From: Hyphomicrobiales bacterium
Lineage (GTDB): Bacteria > Pseudomonadota > Alphaproteobacteria > Rhizobiales > HXMU1428-3
Length of the DNA: 33,068 nt
Assembly (NCBI GenBank): GCA_017640685.1
Contig: JAEPQF010000019.1
Location: 4,338 to 37,405 of the forward strand
Direction: 5' to 3'
Position 1 is the stretch's first letter, and each line of letters begins with the position of its first letter. Of the stretch, positions 27,703 to 33,068 are shown in pieces. Under the pieces are notes generated by a model. The model did not search any database. It was not told the DNA's origin and worked only from the letters and a program-made list of their open reading frames with translations. Both the position numbers and the translations under genes were made by a program.

Positions 27703-29361
27703 ATGAAAAATATGCTGGATCGCATTATTGCTCACAAAGCAAAAGAGGTGGCGAATGCCAAAAACATATTGCCTCTTTCAGAAATTGAAAATCAAGCCAG
27801 AGCTGCGACAGCGCCACGCGGGTTTATCAAATCTATTCAAAGATTTCATGCAGATGGTAAAGCCGCTTTAATCGCTGAGATTAAAAAGGCAAGCCCTTCT
27901 AAAGGTTTGATCCGGCCTGATTTTGATCCTGCGACATTAGCTGATGCTTATGAGACAGGGGGGGCTGCTTGTCTTTCTGTCTTAACGGACATTGCGTTTT
28001 TCCAAGGGCATCCACAATATTTAAAAGAAGTGCGCACTGCTTCAACTTTGCCTGTCTTGCGCAAAGATTTTATGATCGACACGTACCAAGTTGTTGAGGC
28101 ACGCGCATGGGGTGCTGATTGTATTTTGGTTATTATGGCGGCTGTAGATGATGTTATGGCTCAATCCATTACCAATATGGCTAACAAGTGGGGCATGGAT
28201 GTGCTTGTTGAAGTGCATAATCGTCAAGAATTAGAGCGGGCTCTTAAACTTAATACGCTTTTAATTGGGATTAATAATCGCAACTTGCAAACTTTTGACA
28301 TCAAACTTGAGACTACAGAAGGGTTAGCGCCCCTTATTCCAAAAGACCGGATCATTATTAGTGAAAGTGGTATTACAACTCATGATGATTTGATTCGTCT
28401 TTCTAAAGTTGGGTCGAATACGTTTCTTGTTGGTGAATGTTTGATGCGGAAAGAGAATGTTCAGCAAGCCACCAGAGTTCTGCTTGGACATGAGGCCGTT
28501 CCTGATTTTTTTCCTGATGTGAAGGGTGCTGAGGCTGGCCAAGAAACGGCAGCACAAAGAGCCCCTTCACCAAATGAAGCACCACAACAAGATCAAGTTA
28601 CAGCTCCTTCAATTGATGAAAATAAGTTTCATGAAGAGTTGAAGCAATCGAATGATGAAACTGACATTAAAATAGAAGATGTGCAGTTGCTTGGAGATAA
28701 TTTTGAAACAGCCATTGAAGAACTTGGCGCTTTGATAAGTTCTGGTAGTGATGGCAAGGACGGGGCGCAACAACCACAAGTCAATCAAGAAAAAGTGCAA
28801 CAAGCACAATCTGCTGTTAAACAGCCTGAGGTTCAGAGCCGCAGTGTTGAGACCCGTAGTGTTGAGACGGAGCAAAAGCTTTCTCATGTTAATGAGGCAG
28901 GTGCTGCTCATATGGTTGATATTTCAGAAAAAGGCGTTACTCAACGGGTTGCCGTTGCAGAAGGGTTTGTTGCTATGCAGCCTGAGACATTGGCACAAAT
29001 TCAACAAAATGCGATGAAAAAGGGTGATGTTTTAGCAACCGCGCGTATTGCTGGAATAATGGCAGCGAAGAAAACATCTGATCTTATTCCTTTATGCCAC
29101 CCTCTTCCTGTAACAGGTGTTGAGGTTTCGTTTACTCCAGCCACTGAGCCAGCAACCGGAATATTGGTGCAGGCAACGGTAAAAGTTGACGGAAAAACAG
29201 GTGTGGAAATGGAAGCTTTGACAGCGGTTTCAGTTTCTTGTCTTACTATTTATGATATGGCCAAGGCTATTGATAAGGGGATGAGTTTTTCTGGGGTGCG
29301 TTTATTAGAAAAAACAGGTGGTAAGTCAGGAACTTACCGGGCACCAGATGCAGCAGAATAA
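27703..29361 (+). CDS. trpC-moaC: Fusion of indole-3-glycerol-phosphate synthase (TrpC) and cyclic pyranopterin monophosphate synthase (MoaC)
   Basis: One uninterrupted 552-codon frame. Residues 1-262 are Trp[60 protein letters not shown] and FLVGECLM, with the catalytic Lys/Glu and the phosphate-site Ser present. Residues 263-391 are a Gln/Glu/Ala/Pro-rich linker without recognisable domain. Residues 392-552 are MoaC from [19 protein letters not shown] through [29 protein letters not shown] (catalytic Lys) to [22 protein letters not shown] (catalytic Asp). Both halves look complete. No ATG occurs in frame between residue 248 and 404, so MoaC has no normal start of its own. TrpC makes indole-3-glycerol phosphate; MoaC makes cPMP for molybdenum cofactor. 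In related bacteria these are adjacent separate genes. Confidence 0.93.
   Translation: MKNMLDRIIAHKAKEVANAKNILPLSEIENQARAATAPRGFIKSIQRFHADGKAALIAEIKKASPSKGLIRPDFDPATLADAYETGGAACLSVLTDIAFFQGHPQYLKEVRTASTLPVLRKDFMIDTYQVVEARAWGADCILVIMAAVDDVMAQSITNMANKWGMDVLVEVHNRQELERALKLNTLLIGINNRNLQTFDIKLETTEGLAPLIPKDRIIISESGITTHDDLIRLSKVGSNTFLVGECLMRKENVQQATRVLLGHEAVPDFFPDVKGAEAGQETAAQRAPSPNEAPQQDQVTAPSIDENKFHEELKQSNDETDIKIEDVQLLGDNFETAIEELGALISSGSDGKDGAQQPQVNQEKVQQAQSAVKQPEVQSRSVETRSVETEQKLSHVNEAGAAHMVDISEKGVTQRVAVAEGFVAMQPETLAQIQQNAMKKGDVLATARIAGIMAAKKTSDLIPLCHPLPVTGVEVSFTPATEPATGILVQATVKVDGKTGVEMEALTAVSVSCLTIYDMAKAIDKGMSFSGVRLLEKTGGKSGTYRAPDAAE
28840..28869 (+). repeat. Tandem 15-bp repeat in the TrpC-MoaC linker
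   Basis: Two consecutive 15-base units, CGCAGTGTTGAGACC and CGTAGTGTTGAGACG, differ at two bases and encode RSVET twice (residues 380-389). They lie in the low-complexity linker directly before the MoaC domain and keep the frame. Confidence 0.85.
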
Positions 29362-29419
29362 TTATACTGAGTTGTCATTTTAGAAACCGTTTCATTTTTT
29401 GTTATTTTTGGAGTTATTA

Positions 29420-30655
29420 ATGAGTTTACTTTCAGTTGCTGAAGCTCAGGACCGTATGGTTGCTAAAGGGCCTCTCATGGCGACTGAAACGTTACCATTA
29501 GAGCTTTGTTCTAACCGTGTTGTTGCCAAGTGTATTTCCGCTAAAATCACTCAACCTCCATTTGCCGCTTCGGCGATGGATGGATATGCCGTTATTCACT
29601 CTGATTGTAATTCACTTCCCTCTTCTTTCAGAATTGTTGGAGAAAGCTCAGCTGGACACCCCTTTGACGGGAAGATTTCTTCAGGAGAAGCTGTTCGAAT
29701 TTTTACGGGCGCTGTTGTGCCTGAGGGGGCTGATGCAATTGCCATTCAAGAAGATTGTGACAGGCAAGAAGATTGTGACAGGCTTGATGAGCAGATCGTT
29801 TTAGTAAAGGACGTTAGTGAGCCCGGCAAATTTATTCGAGCTGCGGGATATGATTTTCACAAAGGTGATGAGCTTATTCAAAAAGGAACATCACTTAATT
29901 TTCGGCACTTGGCACTTTTGGCGTCAATGAATATTGCTTCTGTTGAGGTTTTCAAAAAGCCAAAAGTTGCGATTATTGCAACGGGTGATGAATTAGTTCT
30001 ACCTGGAGAGGCTTTAGCGGACGGGCAAATTATTTCTTCTATTCCTTTTGGGATGAAACAGCTGCTTGATCAATCCGGTGCTGAAGCTCATTGCCTTGGT
30101 ATTGCAAAAGATAATTTAGAGAGTTTAGAGACTATAATTGGAACTGCTAAAGCTCCCGAGAATGCATTTGATATTATTGTGACAATTGGTGGGGCTTCTG
30201 TTGGTGATCATGATTTGGTGCAAGAGGCGTTAAAAAACGCCGGGATGAAACTTGATTTTTGGCGAATTGCCATGCGCCCTGGAAAACCCCTTATGGTTGG
30301 AACTTTGGGTGAGAAAAGCATTGTAGGTGTTCCTGGCAATCCTGTTTCAGCTTTAATATGCGCCGAGATGTTTGTTGTTCCGCTTATTCGCTCGATGGTG
30401 GGGATACCTTCTCCAATTAAAGAAACACAAACGGCTCTTTTACAAAATGCGGTTGGTTCTAATGGCCCTCGTAAACATTATATGCGCAGCTTTTACTGGA
30501 TTGATGAAAAGGGTCAACTTTGTGTTGAATGTAGAGAAAATCAAGATAGTTCATTGCAGGCGACTTTTGCATTTTCAAATTGTTTGATTGTAAGGGAACC
30601 TCATGCAGATCAAGCTTTTAAAGGTGAGTTTGTTGAAATTTATCCACTGGATTAG
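29420..30655 (+). CDS. moeA: Molybdopterin molybdenumtransferase
   Basis: A 411-residue MoeA that inserts molybdate into adenylated molybdopterin. The N-terminal PPFAASAMDGYAV, the VRIFTGAVVPEGADAIAIQED segment, PKVAIIATGDEL, the MoeA/MogA-type VTIGGASVGDHDLVQEAL, and MRPGKPLMVG with VGVPGNPVSAL are all present. The ATG at 29420 was chosen over the TTG seven codons upstream because TTGGAG lies just before it. Residues 110-121 are a perfect in-frame duplication, QEDCDR twice, beside the conserved QED of that domain. It is 58 bases after the TrpC-MoaC fusion and belongs to the same transcript by position. Confidence 0.95.
   Translation: MSLLSVAEAQDRMVAKGPLMATETLPLELCSNRVVAKCISAKITQPPFAASAMDGYAVIHSDCNSLPSSFRIVGESSAGHPFDGKISSGEAVRIFTGAVVPEGADAIAIQEDCDRQEDCDRLDEQIVLVKDVSEPGKFIRAAGYDFHKGDELIQKGTSLNFRHLALLASMNIASVEVFKKPKVAIIATGDELVLPGEALADGQIISSIPFGMKQLLDQSGAEAHCLGIAKDNLESLETIIGTAKAPENAFDIIVTIGGASVGDHDLVQEALKNAGMKLDFWRIAMRPGKPLMVGTLGEKSIVGVPGNPVSALICAEMFVVPLIRSMVGIPSPIKETQTALLQNAVGSNGPRKHYMRSFYWIDEKGQLCVECRENQDSSLQATFAFSNCLIVREPHADQAFKGEFVEIYPLD
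29747..29782 (+). repeat. Perfect 18-bp tandem duplication inside moeA
   Basis: CAAGAAGATTGTGACAGG occurs twice back to back (29747-29764 and 29765-29782) without a single difference, adding six residues in frame. Identity at all positions, including wobble bases, points to a recent event. Confidence 0.95.
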
Positions 30656-30828
30656 AATTTTTTTCATTTAATTTGTTGTTTTAGTTCTTTTTTTCACTAG
30701 CTTTGTAAAAAATGCAACGCTGAGTTGATCTAATTGATCTACCTCGCCTCTCTTTGTCCTCTTATGTTGTATTCAAGAGAAAGTTTTCTCAATAACCGGT
30801 GTTCAACAAACACTTAAAGGAGAAACTC

Positions 30829-31029
30829 ATGTCGATTGAACTAAAAGACATTAGCATTGATGAAGTGAACCATCATATTGAACAAGCTCACAAATTACGA
30901 AGTGAAGCTTTGTATGATACATTTTCACATATTGGCCACTCTGGTGCGCAAGCGGTTACAACTGCACGTGCTGTTTTAGGTCATTTACATCTTCCTAAAT
31001 GGGTTAAAATGAAGCCAAATCTTCATTAA
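30829..31029 (+). CDS. Small protein of unknown function, 66 residues
   Basis: Starts MSIELKDISIDEVNHHIEQA and continues HKLRSEALYDTFSHIGHSGAQAV, ending in a basic LPKWVKMKPNLH. The ATG has a textbook AAAGGAGA Shine-Dalgarno and the gene ends 25 bases before a clear terminator, both of which argue that it is real. The first half is probably an amphipathic helix (with a pattern A-H-x-L-R-S-E-A). It reminds me of short alphaproteobacterial proteins with a similar helix and RSEA motif, but I cannot name a family. Function unknown; no signal peptide or membrane helix. The 173 bases upstream may hold its promoter. Confidence 0.75.
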   Translation: MSIELKDISIDEVNHHIEQAHKLRSEALYDTFSHIGHSGAQAVTTARAVLGHLHLPKWVKMKPNLH

Positions 31030-31054
31030 TTTCCTGAAAATTAGGAACATTATT

Positions 31055-31092
31055 AAAAAGGGCCGCAATAATTTTTATTGCGACCCTTTTTG
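31055..31092 (+). terminator. Intrinsic terminator after the 66-residue gene
   Basis: AAAAAGGGCCGCAATAA pairs with TTATTGCGACCCTTTTT, 16 of 17 positions matched, around a three-base loop, followed by a T-rich stretch. It separates the small gene from the lexA promoter region. Confidence 0.88.
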
Positions 31093-31131
31093 TTTTTATA
31101 GGAATTAAAAAAATCATTTTTCCAACTTGCG

Positions 31132-31159
31132 GAACAAGACGGGAACATGCATAATGTTC
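31132..31159. promoter_or_regulatory. LexA box (alphaproteobacterial type) upstream of lexA
   Basis: GAACAAGACGGGAAC (31132-31146) is GAAC-N7-GAAC, the reverse complement of the GTTC-N7-GTTC operator described for alphaproteobacterial LexA. The second GAAC also begins a perfect inverted repeat, GAACAT-N5-ATGTTC (31143-31159). Starting from its GTTC, a near-match GTTC-N7-GTAC runs to 31170. The box is about 180 bases before the lexA ATG and implies SOS autoregulation. Confidence 0.8.
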
Positions 31160-31324
31160 TCGATTCGTACTTTAGCTATTGATTCTTTTATTGCAGCATT
31201 TGAAACGATAGAACTTTAGTTTTTTGGTTTTATGTGCCGGTTTTATTCAATTAACTAGATCGAACAACGAATTAAATAGATCAGGCAACATTAAATAAAC
31301 CTGATAATAGAGAGGGATGATTTT

Positions 31325-32035
31325 ATGCTGACGAAAAAACAAAAAGATTTACTTCTTTTTATTCATAGCCGTGTTCAGGAAACAGGCGTTTCTCCCTCTT
31401 TTGATGAAATGAAGGATGCACTTGAGTTAAAATCAAAATCAGGTATTCATCGCCTCATTACAGCGCTTGAAGAACGAGGATTTATTCGCAGACTTGCTCA
31501 CAGAGCGCGCGCTCTTGAAATTTTAAAATTACCTGAAGGGATGCAAAGCTCAGCTAATGAGGTCGCAAGCGCTCAGGCGAAAAGCAATGTTGTCTCACTC
31601 GCTGATGCTGCTTTAAAATCTTCTTCAGAGGCTTCTTCTGATCCATCTTCTATGACTGTGCCCGTTATGGGCCGGATTGCGGCTGGTGTTCCTATATCTG
31701 CTATTCAAGATCATAATAATGATTTGGTGGTTTCACCTGACATGCTAGGTAATGGTAACCATTATGCTCTTGAAGTTCATGGCGATTCGATGATTGATGA
31801 GGGTATTCTTGATGGGGACACGGTCTTAATTAAGGAAACGTCTACAGCTCGCAATGGTGATATTGTTGTTGCTTTTATTATTGAAGAAGAAGAAGCCACT
31901 TTGAAGAAGATATATAAATCTGGAAATGAGATTGAGCTTGTTGCTGCGAACCCGGCTTATGAACCGCGGAAATTCACATCTGATAAGGTGCAAGTCCAAG
32001 GACAACTTATTGGACTTGTTCGTAAATATCACTAA
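31325..32035 (+). CDS. lexA: LexA repressor
   Basis: A 236-residue SOS repressor. The N-terminal winged-helix domain begins MLTKKQKDLLLFIHSRVQET and carries GVSPSFDEMKDAL and SKSGIHRLITALEERGFIRR, the alphaproteobacterial form of the recognition helix region. A Ser/Ala-rich linker follows (about 75-110). The self-cleavage site is Ala120-Gly121 (RIAAGVP); the catalytic Ser155 is in HGDSMID and the Lys194 in ATLKKIY. All parts needed for RecA-stimulated self-cleavage are present. AGAGGGA precedes the ATG. It converges with comEC with 28 bases between the stops. Confidence 0.97.
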   Translation: MLTKKQKDLLLFIHSRVQETGVSPSFDEMKDALELKSKSGIHRLITALEERGFIRRLAHRARALEILKLPEGMQSSANEVASAQAKSNVVSLADAALKSSSEASSDPSSMTVPVMGRIAAGVPISAIQDHNNDLVVSPDMLGNGNHYALEVHGDSMIDEGILDGDTVLIKETSTARNGDIVVAFIIEEEEATLKKIYKSGNEIELVAANPAYEPRKFTSDKVQVQGQLIGLVRKYH

Positions 32036-32063
32036 GGCTGAAATTTTTACTAGCGGGTTTGTC

Positions 32064-33068
32064 TTAACGATAGCCAGACCAAATTCTATTTTTTCTAAAC
32101 CCATTTGCTGTAATGATTTCCATTTTTTTGTCTTTAACATAAATGGAGAGTGTACCGCTTGTTATCAAGTTTCTTTTAGTAAGTGTCAATTTTGGTTTTT
32201 TGCATTTTCGTGTGATTGCGAATTTGTAAATTACAATATCGGCTGTCTCACACGCATCTTCTAATGCGGCAATTGATTTAATAAGTGTCACTCGCAAGCC
32301 AGCTGTTTTTCCCGAACAAGCTGTATCATCACATAATAGATATTTATTGTTTCTCACAAAATTTAATGATCGTGTATCGGCATCAACTTTTAGCCAATTA
32401 TTTAAAATAAATGTTCCTTTGCGCCCTGTTGGTGCATAGAGCTTTTGGTCGTCTCCTCTTAAGGCGATGATTTCAGCCGACGCGCCAATATAAAGATCTG
32501 GCTTTTTATATTGAGCTGCTGAAATAGGCGCTAAAATTAATAGAACAGCACCTAAATAGTTTAAGGGTTTGTTTGTGAAAAATATGAAGCCTAGTCCTGC
32601 CATCAAAATTAAAACAGAACTGAAATTAATCGCACCGGTCGTAATAATGGCGGGATCAAAACTTGATGTCCAATGAGCTGAACTTAAAAGAAGGCTTATT
32701 GAATATTTTAGAGGAATAAACGCGATTGCCTCTAAACCAAATGGCATTAGAATTAAAGAGATGAGGGCTGAGGGCATTAACAGCAAGCTAAATATAGGGA
32801 TTGCTAGCATGTTCCCGATTGGGCCCATGTAAGAAATATTATGGAAATGATAGATAGCAAATGGTGCCGTTGCGATTGTCGTGATGATTGAGGTGAACCA
32901 AATTCCACCTAGATAATATAAAGGTTTGAGCCAAGTAGCTCTTTGACCGTTGTTTAAATTTTGAAATGGTTCGTACTCTCTCAAAAAATTATAACTTATT
33001 ATAAGTGCCGTTACAGCGGCAAAAGACATTTGGAAGCCCGCTGACATAAGGCTCTCTGGTCGCAAGAT
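32064..33068 (-). CDS. comEC: ComEC/Rec2-family competence membrane protein, C-terminal part (partial)
   Basis: The frame runs off the window edge; the first visible residues after the edge are LRPESLMSAGFQMSFAAVTAL, an internal motif of the ComEC competence domain, so the start lies outside. Several membrane helices follow (YYLGGIWFTSIITTIATAPFAIYHF, NMLAIPIFSLLLMPSALISLIL and others), then a soluble C-terminal domain of about 140 residues with ALRGDDQKLYAPTGRKGTF and a Cys pair (LLCDDTAC). ComEC forms the inner-membrane channel for DNA uptake in transformation. The gene commonly flanks lexA in this group. Downstream end is intact with a stop at 32064. Confidence 0.9.
   Translation of the reverse strand: MLRPESLMSAGFQMSFAAVTALIISYNFLREYEPFQNLNNGQRATWLKPLYYLGGIWFTSIITTIATAPFAIYHFHNISYMGPIGNMLAIPIFSLLLMPSALISLILMPFGLEAIAFIPLKYSISLLLSSAHWTSSFDPAIITTGAINFSSVLILMAGLGFIFFTNKPLNYLGAVLLILAPISAAQYKKPDLYIGASAEIIALRGDDQKLYAPTGRKGTFILNNWLKVDADTRSLNFVRNNKYLLCDDTACSGKTAGLRVTLIKSIAALEDACETADIVIYKFAITRKCKKPKLTLTKRNLITSGTLSIYVKDKKMEIITANGFRKNRIWSGYR

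Noticed and set aside
28903-29361. moaC as a separate gene starting at the Met of HMVDIS
   Set aside because: That ATG would remove the conserved N-terminal [11 protein letters not shown] segment of MoaC and has no Shine-Dalgarno; the continuous frame from trpC is simpler.

Overview
The window is an AT-rich piece of an alphaproteobacterial chromosome, most likely from the Hyphomicrobiales (Rhizobiales) or a close relative. The evidence is gene order and gene architecture: tpiA, secG, pyrG, kdsA, eno, ftsB, pdhA-pdhB-pdhC-lpd, lipA, coq10 and cinA lie in the order I know from that group, pdhB carries its own lipoyl domain, and moeA, lexA and comEC follow the trp genes. A COQ10-type protein and KdsA point to a ubiquinone-using Gram-negative cell with Kdo-containing LPS. 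Genus and species cannot be read from the sequence.

Layout. 1-98 is the tail of a cinA-like gene. 110-1629 (minus) holds a coq10-like gene and lipA. 1806-3988 (plus) holds two tandem acyltransferase-3 genes. 4059-9183 (minus) is the pyruvate dehydrogenase operon pdhA-pdhB-pdhC-lpd, followed upstream by ftsB, a divergent unknown gene (9983-10396, plus) and eno. 11741-12155 is a non-coding stretch full of inverted repeats. 12156-15926 (plus) is a 7-deazaguanine (queuosine) cluster queC-queE-queD-queF plus a cyclopropane fatty acid synthase gene. 15932-21459 (minus) holds kdsA, a small membrane protein, pyrG, secG, an exported lysine-rich protein and tpiA. 21783-32035 (plus) holds ppiD, trpE-sixA-trpG-trpD, a trpC-moaC fusion, moeA, a 66-residue unknown gene and lexA. 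The window ends inside comEC (minus).

How the genes work together. The minus-strand genes connect glycolysis (TpiA, Eno) to acetyl-CoA (PDH), with LipA making the lipoyl cofactor that PdhB, PdhC and Lpd need. QueD, QueE, QueC and QueF are the four late steps from dihydroneopterin triphosphate to preQ1. The trp genes lead from chorismate towards indole-3-glycerol phosphate; the last of them is joined in one reading frame to MoaC, and MoeA follows, so tryptophan and molybdenum cofactor synthesis are physically linked.

The best candidates for something new are: (1) the 552-residue TrpC-MoaC fusion with a 129-residue low-complexity linker; (2) the hairpin-dense region 11741-12155 ahead of queC, including two mutually exclusive stems; (3) a QueD with Asn where the catalytic Cys is expected; (4) a histidine phosphatase gene embedded between trpE and trpG; (5) a tiny ORF with a consensus Shine-Dalgarno whose stop codon overlaps the pdhA start. 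The rest is ordinary core chromosome. All function calls are from reading motifs; no database search was run.
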